This document shows, in pieces, positions 38,021 to 48,225 of a stretch of DNA of 64,000 nucleotides. The DNA is from Allacma fusca. Taxonomy: Eukaryota; Arthropoda; Collembola; Symphypleona; Sminthuridae. Where the stretch lies: assembly GCA_947179485.1 (NCBI GenBank), contig OX359245.1, positions 3,701,001 through 3,765,000 on the forward strand, read 5' to 3'. The stretch's first letter is position 1. Every line of letters begins with the position of its first letter. The notes beneath the pieces are model-generated. The model was not told the DNA's origin, did not search any database, and saw nothing but the letters and a program-made list of their open reading frames with translations. The position numbers and the translations under genes are program-made.

Positions 38021-40617
38021 CGCTATTTGAGAAAAGTTAATTTTTAACTCGAAACACGACTCGTAAGAATAACTCACCATGATCATACATGTACAAAGAG
38101 CATACCAAAATTACTTTTGACCGCACTTGGAAAAATCGGTAAATTTTGACCCCCCGGGAAGACCTGAGGCCGGCCGGGGGTCAAATCAATGTCATGACCT
38201 TGTACGTTAAATTTATGTGGAATAAAGTAGACTAAACGGTAGTTTGAAAATTTGTAAAGCCAAAAAACCTGAAATTCATTCAAAATATGGCAGGAATTAC
38301 AAAAAACTTATTTTAGAAGAAGAAAAAAATGCTTCAGAGGCATGTAATTATTGCAGGAGAAACGCATATTAAGACAGTGAGTAGCTAAATTTGACCCTCC
38401 GTCAAATGCAGTTGACCCCCCCCCCTGAAATTGCTTTTTTCGAATTTTGACCCCCTTGGAAAACACACCTTGTACATGTATGACCATGATGCCGATGCCT
38501 CAATGCACTTGATTGAAAAATTCCGCATACAAAATATAAATAAATTTACAGTTACAATCAAAATGATATTCGACCAAACTCTCTTGTTTTTACCACTTAC
38601 CTTCACTACTTCTACCTTACTGTCAAAAACGCTTACATGCTTTCGCAACTTAATGTCAACACCTTTGTCATTACTACATCGTTACATGTAATGTTTCTAA
38701 AAGTTAAAAGTAATTACACGACCCTAACGTTTTTAATTACACTTTTTAATAACGCTTGTAAAACCTTGGCAGTAAACATTACAACGATTACATCTTATTA
38801 ATATATAATTAAATCATGTTATTTCGATGACGATTCTACACAACACCAAAACACACAGGAAATATATACGTTTGCCCAAACCACCCTAATGCATTGCACA
38901 AATGCTCACTCACCTTATATCGCTTCGCTCACCATATGGACAAGATTTATCGAGTGGAATTCGGATTTTTTTAATAATAGGGTGTCCCTGAAAAACAAGG
39001 TGAATCAACACGTCATTTACGGTTATGCATCTTGTGTAGATTAAGCAGTAACGCCCTTATAAAATGGTCTGACATATCCCCTGGCTTCTATGCATTCATA
39101 ATTGCCGAATATAGACACTTTCTGGCTTTTTAGTTGTAAAGTTACGATATATTTCGGGACTCTAGTACCTCCGGGTATTAATATTTAATAACTAAAGTAT
39201 TTGAATTATATTGGAATTCATAGAAAATATTTGAATAAATTGAATTGGAATTGTCATTTTATGAAAAAAATACATTTGAATTGGGATTGGAATCCGTTAG
39301 GATTAATTTTAATCAGAATTGTATCCGTATTATTCGAATACTCCAGCCCTGGAACACAGAGAGTGGGATTCACGGCTTGTACATACGGAAGGAAACTCAG
39401 ACCGCAATGAGTCTTACATAATTGCTGATTAATAATTTTTATATAGCTTTTATTGCTGTATTTGAACTAGCATGTTTGTATAAACATTTTTTTGTCATGT
39501 GGTTTCAATCGTTATCAGTCCCTCCGCTCGACACACGAGGGTATAGTGGCAGGTATTTAGGGCAGTGTATATTAATATTAGTCTGAGATTCACTGTAATT
39601 TAATTTTACTGCAAACGACACCAGGCGAAACTAAAGGAACGTTCTGACCATTCAGCGACTACTAAAACTGCTTAATAAGACAAGATTGAATGTTGGCAAA
39701 AACAGGCTTGTGAGAATAAACGAGAATAAGTAAAAATTATCGCGACGATTTGAGCCTTCGAGTACAGTGGCAAAACTACATAACGTTTGGTCCACCTCCA
39801 GCTAAATTAGCAGGAAGGCAAGTTTCAGCAGCACTTTGGTTAGGTGAAACAAGAGTAATGTCCACAAAAAAATAGACTAAAAATATACTCATTCATTCAA
39901 TATTTTTATGAAAGGAAAAATCTTGTCAATAAATTTTGAAATACCAACGGAGAAACAGAAAATGAATAAAAAAGCAATTACCGCATTTTCACCATTCTTA
40001 TTTGTTCGGCCCTTGTTAGGTTTGGCGCTGTATATGTTTTATCAAGGTTAAATGCCTGGAGCTGTGATAGGTTCAACACAAACTATGAAAAAACGACGAA
40101 AATGCATTACATTGTATGTAGTAAGAGCCCTACTACGGTCTCAAAACCTAACAATGTGCAATGATATCAAACGACAATATAACGCACCAACCACCACCTC
40201 TATTCAAGATGTCCCATGTGTAATAACTCCGGAAGGATATATATGGGGAAATAAAATCTGGATTGCATAAACTCAGAACTGTACCTCCTTAGTTTATTTA
40301 ATAGCATTACAAAGGATTACATATGCGATACATTTACAGATATTCATAATTGCAGTGTGAGGAAAGTGTTTTCCTTACCTCTGTCTTATATTCACCTTAA
40401 AAATATTCACTATTATTGTATAAATAATATGGGCACCGCCTGAAATTACTTATTAAATTAAATTACACCAAAACGATAGAAAATTCAGTGAATACAAAAA
40501 CATCCAGACTTGCATTTTTGTAAAGCTGAATGACCTTTTAATTAGACCTTATTGCGTGTGCTGGACAATGCCAAATAAATTAAAAATTATTTCGCCTTTA
40601 CTAATATTATTATACGA
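38021..40617. other. Gene-free repeat-rich stretch
   Basis: No gene was supported. It contains a poly-C run near 38412-38424, GGAATTG/GAATTGG-rich degenerate repeats at 39205-39330, and a 72-codon frame at 40052-40270 with no recognisable domain or codon signature. Confidence 0.45.
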
Positions 40618-40623
40618 TTTATT
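40618..40623 (-). terminator. Polyadenylation signal of the protease gene
   Basis: Minus-strand AATAAA, 58 bp after the stop codon of the subtilisin-like gene. Confidence 0.5.
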
Positions 40624-40680
40624 CGATTCTCGGAGCTTGATGTCCACATTAACATATCAGCAAATAAATAGGCATATCTT

Positions 40681-42201
40681 CTATCCCTTCATAGAAGGAA
40701 CATTGTTGATAGCCTTTAAAGCATTTATGATTCCATAACCTGCTCTGTTGTTGGGAAGCTGTGTATTGGGAACATCTCCACACATTCCCATCTCAGTGGT
40801 GGCAGGATCTGTTGATTTGATTAAGATGCTCCTGATATCTTCACGGGTCAACGCAGGATTCTTTTGTAGCATAAGAGCGACTATGCCAGCTACTACAGGC
40901 GTAGCAACACTGGTTCCAAAGGCCGATCTGTAGGACACATCGAAAACTGATTCAGGAACTATCGATTTAAAACCAGGAGCAACTAGGTCTGGCTTTATTA
41001 TACCAGATGGACCTGGACCAGCACTAGACATTGTCTCCACTTGATCATCCGGGTTGGACATTCCAACCCCTATAAACTCATCGTAATGACCTGGCGCTCC
41101 TGAAGATTTGCAAGCTATTTGGCCCCTATTCCCAATGGCGAATATAAAATTTATATCAGATTCGACTAATATAGGGATCACTTCTCTCATTGCAGAGTCA
41201 TCTTCATCAGGGAAGTAAGACCAACTATTAGTTACAACTCGGGGTGCCTTTGAACAATTCCTATTTTTACCTTGATAATCAGTGGGGCATATCATGAACT
41301 GGAGGCAAAGTATTGCCCAGTCTTCTCGGAAAGCATATTTTGTGGATGCTATGCATGCCATCCATTCGGCTCCGGGAGCCACACCGAATCCGTAATTACC
41401 GACCATCGGACCCAAACAAATAGTTCCGTGTCCCCTCGAAGGGAAATCGCGGGGTTTATCTGTCATTTGCTCTGGGTCGAACCACCCATAGTTTTCAGTT
41501 CCAACGTAGGCATCCTGAAAAGCGTCGTGACTCCATCGAACTCCAGTATCAATAATTCCAACACGAACGCCTGTTCCATCATAACCGAGATCCCAAACCG
41601 CAGGTGCTTGAACTCGTTTCACTCCCCAACTAAGGAGATCATCATCTCCTATTCCTAAATGTTTATCGGACCCCTTAAATTTGGTCCTCAATGGTTTTGT
41701 TTCATTTTCTTTGCTGTCAAATTCAAGTGTTTCATTAAACATTCCGTCCAAAATAATAACCTGCTTGATCGTGAAGACCTCAGGAATTGACACTAGTTGT
41801 TCAGCTAAATCCGAAGACGCCCCACTGATGGACAGCTGATTTGTTAACCAGAGTATGTGAAAACGTATTACTGACTTTTCTTTTTTCACGAGTTCAAGGG
41901 CGGACCTCTGGGAAGCTATTGCAAGAGCTTCTAACTCATCTGAGAGCAGCGACAATTTCTGAACTCTGTTTTGTACGGTTTTCAATTTATGGGATATTGT
42001 TTTCACAAATTCCTTTGGACGAGTTTTAAATGTAACCGTTATGTCAGCTATGGCGTTGTTATTGTAGAAAGATTTCAGTCCGGATGAAATCCCTTCCTCT
42101 TCAGCCATGACACTTGTGGGATTTAATAAACCTATTGGGCCTACAAATAAACCAACCACAAAAACGGTCAATCTGGGGTAGCACACATTAATTGTGATCA
42201 T
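40681..42201 (-). CDS. Secreted subtilisin-like serine protease (S8, bacillopeptidase F-like), intronless, 506 aa
   Basis: This is a secreted endopeptidase of the S8 family. Residues 1-33 form a signal peptide (hydrophobic LTVFVVGLFVGPIGLL). Residues 50-150 look like an I9-type inhibitor propeptide, followed by the catalytic domain. The triad is visible: Asp218 in GIIDTGV, His258 in GHGT and Ser431 in GTSVATP (GTSMAAP is commoner), with the oxyanion Asn358 in AIGNRG. The GVKRVQAPAVWDLGYDGTG lead-in resembles the bacillopeptidase F group and not the furin or site-1 protease groups, and no P-domain or transmembrane segment follows. The whole protein is one open frame, unlike the intron-rich neighbours. 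That fits retroposition or an old transfer from microbes, but an intronless arthropod gene is also possible. It has its own TATA-like box and polyadenylation signal, so it is probably functional. Substrate unknown. Confidence 0.9.
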   Translation of the reverse strand: MITINVCYPRLTVFVVGLFVGPIGLLNPTSVMAEEEGISSGLKSFYNNNAIADITVTFKTRPKEFVKTISHKLKTVQNRVQKLSLLSDELEALAIASQRSALELVKKEKSVIRFHILWLTNQLSISGASSDLAEQLVSIPEVFTIKQVIILDGMFNETLEFDSKENETKPLRTKFKGSDKHLGIGDDDLLSWGVKRVQAPAVWDLGYDGTGVRVGIIDTGVRWSHDAFQDAYVGTENYGWFDPEQMTDKPRDFPSRGHGTICLGPMVGNYGFGVAPGAEWMACIASTKYAFREDWAILCLQFMICPTDYQGKNRNCSKAPRVVTNSWSYFPDEDDSAMREVIPILVESDINFIFAIGNRGQIACKSSGAPGHYDEFIGVGMSNPDDQVETMSSAGPGPSGIIKPDLVAPGFKSIVPESVFDVSYRSAFGTSVATPVVAGIVALMLQKNPALTREDIRSILIKSTDPATTEMGMCGDVPNTQLPNNRAGYGIINALKAINNVPSMKG

Positions 42202-42262
42202 TGTTTTTATCTAAGGAATTGCGGGACTTATTGGCTTTTAACAATGTGATACGCTGTAGTAG

Positions 42263-42273
42263 GATATTATAAA
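42263..42273 (-). promoter_or_regulatory. Possible TATA box of the protease gene
   Basis: The minus strand reads TTTATAATATC about 65 bp upstream of the ATG, which would place the start site about 35 bp before the coding region. Confidence 0.4.
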
Positions 42274-42550
42274 TGGATGTAATGAAGGTCTTGTATCACA
42301 TTTTTTGTTTGTTCATGTGTTGAACCATTGTCAATTTTATTGCAAAAATAATTATCACTAAATAACCTTAATAAAAGCTTCTTTCTAATAGTAGTAGTAG
42401 TGATGGTTGTCGGCCTGTTCATGTCATATTGAAGCATAGCGGTTCATTTTCATTTCATTTATGCAAACAAATACTTTAAAATAAAACCCCAAAAAAATTT
42501 CCCTTTAAATGTTTTCTCCGGAATGCTAAACAAGCTGCTAGGGATCCCAA

Positions 42551-42667
42551 CGGTCTGGTCTGGACCCTTTGGAATTGCTCATATTGGTCTGGTCTGGTCT
42601 GATGCAACACTTGGACCAGACCAGATACAATTGGTCCAGCTTGAGGACCAGACCAGACCACAAGACC
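42551..42667. repeat. Palindromic TGGTC/GACCA repeat cluster
   Basis: Runs of GGTCTGGTCTGG in the left half are answered by GACCAGACCAGACC in the right half, so the segment can form a hairpin. It is absent from the paralogous repeat at 47371-48225. The frames across it are repeat artefacts. Confidence 0.6.
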
Positions 42668-42949
42668 ATGTCCCAAAACGTATGCGAAATAAAAAGAAAA
42701 AGAGATACCGAAATCCCGTGGAACGGTTTCAAAATATCCATTCTGGTGGTAAATAATGTGATAACCGTTGTTGTAAATAATTAATTTTTAAAATCCATGT
42801 TTTAATGTTTCATGTCCACAAATCTACAGAGAATTAACAAAAAACTTACATTTACGTACATATACTTGACTGGCTCATTTAATCATACTAATACATAGCT
42901 CACTCAATTTCAAAACTCATTCCGTTCGACCTTCGCTCTCATGAATATC

Positions 42950-43171
42950 GTCGGCTAAACTTTCTAACTGGCTATAATAATGACCAGCTACTTTCACCTC
43001 CGCCACAAACTCTCCAGTCAATAGCGGCCATAATTACCCTTTGCAGTAGTGCATACAATCCACATCGTAGGGGAAGCGGGTGATTATGGCCGGTTTTCAC
43101 TCTTGGGTTTTGACTGAGACGTTCCTCTTTGTAAGCATTTTAAATTGCCAGCTATCATATTTAGCCGACGA
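42950..43171. mobile_element. 222-bp MITE nested in the dispersed repeat
   Basis: The termini are TCGTCGGCTAAA and its reverse complement TTTAGCCGACGA, flanked by TA (ATAT if the ends are trimmed by one base). The paralogous copy at about 48190-48210 reads CATGAATATATTGAAATTA without the insert, a natural empty site that defines the boundaries. A TA duplication suggests a Tc1/mariner-type or related mobilizer. Confidence 0.8.
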
Positions 43172-43293
43172 TATATTGAAATTAAATAGAGAGATTAAAA
43201 ATACATCCTTTCTTGAAAAATACCAGCCACGTTTTTAATTAATTAATATAATTATATTATATTATTATTTTTTATAATTATTATTTGCTTCTA

Positions 43294-43975
43294 CAGTAAA
43301 ACCTGTATATAATGGTTTTCTATGTAGTGGAAACCTGCTCATAGTGGACTAATGATCATACCCCTTCAGTTAAAAATGCAGCTTGAAGGACCTGTATATA
43401 GTGGTCAGTCAGTCGGAGTGAAGGGATACATCTTGCGCGAACCCGAACCAATAGCACAGCTGCTTGAGTTTAGCTCAATTAAATGCATTTGGAATTTGGA
43501 ATACGTTTGTATTTGCACCGGTTTCATATTGTATGTATGTACGTGAACTAAATCAAATGCTTATTTATTAGGTCCTGTGTACTTAAGTACTTTGTTTCTT
43601 ATTAGTGCATTAAAATATTATAAATTAATTACTATAGTTCTTTTAATCATCATAATATAATTATAAGTTTCTTTGCAATAACTTAAATAAATTAGTAATG
43701 ATTCAGCCATAGTTACGCAAAGTCCTCAGTCTCTCAAAGACATTAAAATTCGAAGTCTGAAGCAGAAAAAATTAGTGATTATTTTAAAAAAGTCTAAAAT
43801 AACTGATTTTCAATATCGTATATAAGTAAAACTTTGTCGGATTCGTGCTGGTATGCCTGGATGTGTATATATTTATATGGTGACCCCTGACTACTATATA
43901 CTTATATAGTGGTCCCTGTCTATAGTGGTCAAATTTTGGCGTCCCTAGGAAAACCATTATATACAGGTTTTACTG
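43294..43975. mobile_element. pogo/Tigger-like non-autonomous element
   Basis: The termini are CAGTAAAACCTGTATATAATGG and the inverted counterpart CCATTATATACAGGTTTTACTG, flanked by TA on both sides (43292-43293 and 43976-43977). CAGT-AAACC-type ends with TA duplication are characteristic of the pogo branch of Tc1/mariner. Motifs like TATAGTGGTC repeat inside both ends. There is no transposase frame. Confidence 0.8.
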
Positions 43976-44071
43976 TAATACTCTTAAAAAAATGCATTAA
44001 CTTTATCTGATATTTTTAGTTTGTGAGATCCGAGTTTCTGATCTGGAAATATTTAGGGATACTGTGCTTGT

Positions 44072-44674
44072 CAAAGGTGTCCAAAAGGTTCAGCCTACCT
44101 AAAATACTACATATTTTTTGCAGCTTTGCCTTCCCTACATATTAACCTATATTATTTATCAAAAATAAATTGCCTACCTATTTGCCTACATATATACTAC
44201 TGTAATGTTTCTACCTATATTTTAGCCTATAAAGGCCTATTTTTAGCCTATAAAGGCCTATTTTTTGCCTATAAAGGCCTATTTTTAGCCTATAAACACC
44301 TATTTTTAGCCTAGAAAGTCTTATTTTTTCAACTAAAAATCATCTATGTATGTACGTGCAATCGTAACACATGAAAAAAATCGAACTACTAAAATGTCAC
44401 AAGAATATTTTTGAGAATTATTTTAAGGTTAAATCAAATAATTGCTTGACGAATTTGTCAATATATTATTAAATATGCCTATTTTTACCTTCGCAAACTG
44501 CCTACCTTGTTCCTAAATAAAAAGTGAACTCTTGCAGCTCCTACATATAATATAGGATTAATTTTAGCGGTAATTACTGCACCCTATTCTACTACCTATA
44601 ATTACTTGGATTTTGCATCCTGCCTATTTTTATCCTATATAAAGGCCTATAAATAGGATAGGTGGACACCTTTG
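44072..44674. mobile_element. hAT-like MITE with 8-bp target duplication
   Basis: It begins CAAAGGTGTCC and ends GGACACCTTTG, flanked on both sides by GTGCTTGT (44064-44071 and 44675-44682). An 8-bp duplication with short CA(A/G)-GG-type ends is typical of hAT elements. The interior is full of GCCTA/TAGGC motifs, including a minisatellite. No transposase remains. Confidence 0.85.
44220..44325 (+). repeat. Minisatellite inside the hAT-like MITE
   Basis: About five copies of a near-20-bp unit, TTTAGCCTATAAAGGCCTAT. Each unit contains the near-palindrome ATAAAGGCCTAT, and the same motif recurs near the right end (44638-44656). A 62-codon frame reading AYKGLF repeats is a consequence of the repeat. 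Confidence 0.75.
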
Positions 44675-44958
44675 GTGCTTGTAGCGAATTTCATGGGGAT
44701 TCATTTGAGTCTAATATCGTAATTTTAAGATTATATTAGCCTCTCCAATCGCAATTTATGTGTTTAGGGGCGACGTGAGACGCAACGCAGAATGCGCATA
44801 TTCTGCGCAATCATAAAAACGTAAGATATTTTAATGCTTATTTCATTCTCATCAAAAACATTAAATATTTTCTAAATTTTACAACACGTTTATGCATGTT
44901 TGTATAAATCTGATAATTATTTTCGGGTGGAAGTATTAAATCCAAAATGTCCGCCAGA

Positions 44959-45684
44959 TCACCCACGGTTAAAGAATCCATTACCACCAGTATTGGTTCC
45001 GGCGAAACCTCCGAGTAACCCGCCTTGTCGTTGAGAATTGCTCCCTTGACCAGTCCCACTCCCCCCAGCCTTAGGCCCTGAACTATTAGCCAATGAGCTG
45101 AGTAACACGGTCATGAGATTCGTCGTCCCGACTTTGGTCCCTTGCGAAGTTCCTGGAAATTGCGCCCCACCGAAGAGTCCATTTCCCAGCTGCTGACTCA
45201 GGTTAAAATTTCGAACCCCCGTAACATTCCTTATCATACCTTGTAAATTCCCTTTTTTGAATAAATTTTGAAAACTCGCGCCTTTCCCTGTAAGGAAATT
45301 AGTAATGAGGGTGAATAAATTAGTGAAGGTCACGCTCACACTTTGACCCGCCGGAAGGGTCATGTTCCCCAGAAGTCCTTGGAGGTTCCTCTTCAGAGCA
45401 TCCAAATTGTTCCCGAAGTTCCCATTTAAGGATTGACCTCCAAATAAATTCCCAGCCGGGTTTGTATTCCCATTGAAGAAGTTACCGAAAATATTTGATC
45501 CTTGATTAATTCGGGCGGAAGCAAACGGAGAGTTCTGGTTGCCACTTAATGGGGCCGCAAATTGGGTCTGAAATGTCCAGATTTTGGTTAACATTTTTGC
45601 TCTCATTAATTTAAATCCCAAATTATTAATTATGCCACTTACGGTCCCTGCAAGGACAACCATGAATATCAAAAATCTTCCCAT
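44959..45684 (-). CDS. Small secreted glycine/asparagine-rich protein, 216 aa
   Basis: Not recognised as a named family. Two exons are inferred: 45643-45684 and 44959-45567. The 75-bp intron has a perfect GTAAGT donor and a TTTCAG acceptor, and happens to be free of stops, so the unspliced frame also reads through. The spliced product starts with a signal peptide (MGRFLIFMVVLAGT). It is low in charge and rich in Gly, Asn, Phe and Gln, with repeated GNLFGG, GNFFNGN and GLFGG motifs and an amphipathic-looking middle (QGLLGNMTLPAG, LFTLITNFL). The C-terminus is Gly/Ser/Gln/Asn-rich. This composition suits an extracellular matrix, cuticle-associated or secreted adhesive protein, but that is inference. 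A regulatory role is not suggested. The alternative is that the longer unspliced frame is used. Confidence 0.6.
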   Translation of the reverse strand: MGRFLIFMVVLAGTVSGIINNLGFKLMRAKMLTKIWTFQTQFAAPLSGNQNSPFASARINQGSNIFGNFFNGNTNPAGNLFGGQSLNGNFGNNLDALKRNLQGLLGNMTLPAGQSVSVTFTNLFTLITNFLTGKGASFQNLFKKGNLQGMIRNVTGVRNFNLSQQLGNGLFGGAQFPGTSQGTKVGTTNLMTVLLSSLANSSGPKAGGSGTGQGSNSQRQGGLLGGFAGTNTGGNGFFNRG

Positions 45685-45768
45685 TTTCCAAAAATATATT
45701 TAAAGATTTTCCAGAGATTTATAATTTTGTGTATGTTATTATTAAAACTCTAATTCTTATAATTTCAG

Positions 45769-45987
45769 AGACTACTGGCAATATCCATTCAAATATCTGA
45801 GGACTGTCGCTCCAATAGCCTTGACCAAGCTGAAGTATTTGTTAAAAAAATTAGAGAGCTAAATACAGCAGAGCAGCTCATCGCATCGATTGCTCTTGAA
45901 CTTAAGTTTGAAGTTGGTACATCCGGAATAATACACAATAAATACAGGAAAAAATTCTGTAAGTTGCACTATCAGTGCGAACATTAA
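45769..45987 (+). CDS. Candidate 3' exon of an unrecognised gene
   Basis: An open frame follows a good acceptor (TAATTTCAG) and runs 72 codons to TAA. It has protein-like composition, including QAEVFVKKIRELNTAEQLIAS. There is no start codon nearby, and the sequence upstream is the oppositely oriented secreted-protein gene. So either upstream exons lie beyond that gene or this is a relic. A GTAAGT donor at 45960-45965 could splice it to downstream sequence, but the phase to the frame at 46083 does not match. The family was not recognised. Confidence 0.3.
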   Translation, partial: RLLAISIQISEDCRSNSLDQAEVFVKKIRELNTAEQLIASIALELKFEVGTSGIIHNKYRKKFCKLHYQCEH

Positions 45988-46082
45988 TATGTACACATGT
46001 AAGGATAATTTTATTTATTTAGTGTAAAATGCATTATGTAATTTGAAAGCGGAAATTATATTGACTATATATACAGTTCAGC

Positions 46083-46190
46083 TACATCGGAGTGGTTCCA
46101 CGTGTTTATGGGATCCCCTTGACATTGGAGTTTCGACAAAAGGACTTGAGTGCTGCTGGATGGGAGGAATCTCCGGAGATGGAATATTAA
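46083..46190 (+). CDS. Candidate terminal exon cut by the tandem-array breakpoint
   Basis: A 35-codon frame follows TTCAGC and ends in TAA. It reads like conserved protein (YIGVVPRVYGIPLTLEF, then KDLSAAGWEESPEMEY). The left boundary of the tandem array (46110) lies inside it, so copies 2 and 3 (52312-52392, 58514-58594) keep only the part from GIPLTLEF onward. It may belong with the open frame at 45769-45987, but no in-phase splice joins them cleanly. Family unknown. Confidence 0.3.
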   Translation, partial: YIGVVPRVYGIPLTLEFRQKDLSAAGWEESPEMEY

Positions 46191-46361
46191 TCATCAAAAT
46201 AATTTTCAAAACAGATCCAATTGATATTGAGTAATTCTTGCTCGAGGTTTTAATACATCGAAATGGCCGATATCAATTCATTGACTTGTACATATTACTA
46301 CATTATAGACTACAGTACATTATTAGATACTCGTTTAATTTTTTGTTCAAATTGTAGACAG

Positions 46362-47151
46362 TTATAGAAGTATACCCGTGAGATATTTATAAGGAAATAC
46401 TCCAAAACTACTGGAAGAAACGATCAGAGAAGAGACTGTGAAGATCATAAATGGTTGCAGATTCAGAGCACCAGCATCCGGGTCGATGGTGGTGGATGTG
46501 GTTTTCATTACTCTTGGGTCGTGCTCTTCTATACTGTTGATGTTACACATGTGTTTGTCCTGATCTGGGTCGCAGGTGCAAGTCATAATGTGGCTCGTGT
46601 CATTTAGGACATATGTGATGACTACGTTGTCCTTCACACATTGGACCTCTATTCCTTTGGGGCTCGGAGCGGGAGCACATCCCCTCTTCACGAGAGGTCC
46701 TCGAGTTTGGGAGTAACAAGTGGAACACTCTTCATACTCGGTGTCGTTCAACTCATAGCCGTTGCCAATCTGTGCATTATATATCGAGGGTCGATCGCAG
46801 GATCCGAAATTGTAATGAATGGTTTCATTTGCGGCAGCATCCGGGTCCATATTCTTTTCACATTTAATGCAAACTCCTAATAACCAGCAAAACTGGGTGC
46901 GTATAATTATTGCCGTTCATAAAAAATTCCATGAAACAGTATTTATATGTTGGGACTTTTTTCAGTATTTTGTTTGAACTAATTAAAAAATGGTTAGTGG
47001 ATATAAATATGTTCTTTTGCGTTCCCCACAGAAGCTGACCTTTTTCACCGACGGGTTTGACGGAGTCTACTAACTGAATGCAGTTATTGATAACCAGTGA
47101 CAGAAAAATCAATGTCAATACCAGAATCTTCTCATTCTCCATCGTTGTCAT
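46362..47151 (-). CDS. Ly6/uPAR-type GPI-anchored protein, 208 aa (array copy 1)
   Basis: This is a surface glycoprotein of the three-finger (Ly6/uPAR) superfamily, a group that in insects includes neuronal and septate-junction proteins. Two exons: 47040-47151 and 46362-46876 (627 nt, phase 1 junction, GTCAGC donor and ATTAG acceptor). A signal peptide (KILVLTLIFLSLVINN) is followed by a domain with ten cysteines: VCIKC, GSC, ECSTC, RGC, VQC, TCTC and a final MCN. The closing Cys-Asn is the family signature. Three N-glycosylation sequons (NET and two NDT) are present. The C-terminus ends in a hydrophobic tail (FMIFTVSSLIVSSSSFGVF) after a small-residue stretch (DAGALN), as expected for GPI attachment. 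This copy keeps the original left flank. It is called an endogenous membrane-anchored protein because of the tail. Confidence 0.8.
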
Positions 47152-47370
47152 TATAATGTCCGGAGGAAATTTATCATTTATTTTATTCCTTTGGAGAAAA
47201 TAATCCGTCCACTTAATCTATGTGTAAATTGGCCAGTACACACAAAAATTCCAAATTTTGAGGGTAAGCGAGAATTATTCATACAATTTAATAATCGAGG
47301 GACTGTAGTAGGATCGTGGGACGTATGCTTGTATTTTTGTATTTGTAGGGATTTCAAAAATCCTTGTTAC

Positions 47371-48225
47371 TAAAAGCTTCTTCGTAGTATCGTAGTGTAG
47401 TAGTAGTTACATAGTTAGTGTTAGTAGTAGTGATTAGTGATGGTTGCCGGCCTTGAACCATAATGAAGCAGAGCGTTTCATTTTTTTCTTTCATTTTTTT
47501 ACGCAAAAAAATTCTTTAAAATAAAAAAAAAACATTTTTTCTATTATTTAAAATTTCTTTTGTGTTGATTTGGACAGAATAAAATTAAGTTGAACATTAT
47601 TTTTTGGTAACTATAACTTAAGCTTTTCAGAATACAAAAAAGATATAAATGTAAAAAATATAGAGCAGAAATACCTCATTGCTAAACAATTTATACATGC
47701 ATTTTGGAATTTTTACGGTTAATTCGAATAAATTACCACTTGATTATTATGTATACGCCTTTGAATATTTAGTACTGTGTGGTTAATGTGATCAGTTATC
47801 TTCTTTTACCCAACACTATTAATTTTCTAACTGTGGGTAAATCGTCCATTAGTACATACCAGACATTGAATGAATTAAAATTATGTATAGCTGTCTTGCA
47901 TTGCTAGCGTTCTGGATGATGCAAAATTTTGTACCCTTTCATGGTCAAAAATCAAGTAATGTAATAATCAAGAACCTATAAGTATGTTTACATTTTTTGA
48001 AAATAATATCAATTTTTGTAAGCCATGTTTGAATGTTCCACGTCCACCTGAACAAAATCTCCGCAAATAGCCTACACTTACTTGCATATACTTGACTGGC
48101 TCATTTAACCGTAGTAATAATTAGCCCACTCGATTTTTAAAATACAAATAATTCGTCACTGGTGCTCGACTTTAGCGAAAGAGTCGCTGTCATGAATATA
48201 TTGAAATTACACTAGAAGACTGAAA
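47371..48225. repeat. Dispersed non-coding repeat inside segment A
   Basis: Related to 42371-43200 with many substitutions and indels. It begins AAAAGCTTCTTCG with a GTAGTA-rich run and ends near TATTGAAATTACACTAG. Copies are carried along at 53573-54427 and 59775-60629. No coding capacity. It serves as the empty-site reference for the MITE at 42950. Confidence 0.7.

Larger units (their letters stand above)
42371..43200. repeat. Diverged copy of the dispersed repeat also found in the 46-61 kb array
   Basis: It shares wording with 47371-48225, for example AAAAGCTTCTT at the start, ACTTGACTGGCTCATTTAA, and TATTGAAATTA at the end. This copy carries a TGGTC-rich insertion (about 42550-42667) and a MITE (42950-43171). 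No coding function is apparent. Confidence 0.75.

Noticed and set aside
40052..40270. 72-codon plus-strand frame before the protease gene
   Set aside because: No domain, no promoter or splice evidence, and composition typical of chance frames.
44126..44314. Frame encoding AYKGLF repeats
   Set aside because: It is produced by the 20-bp minisatellite inside the hAT-like MITE.
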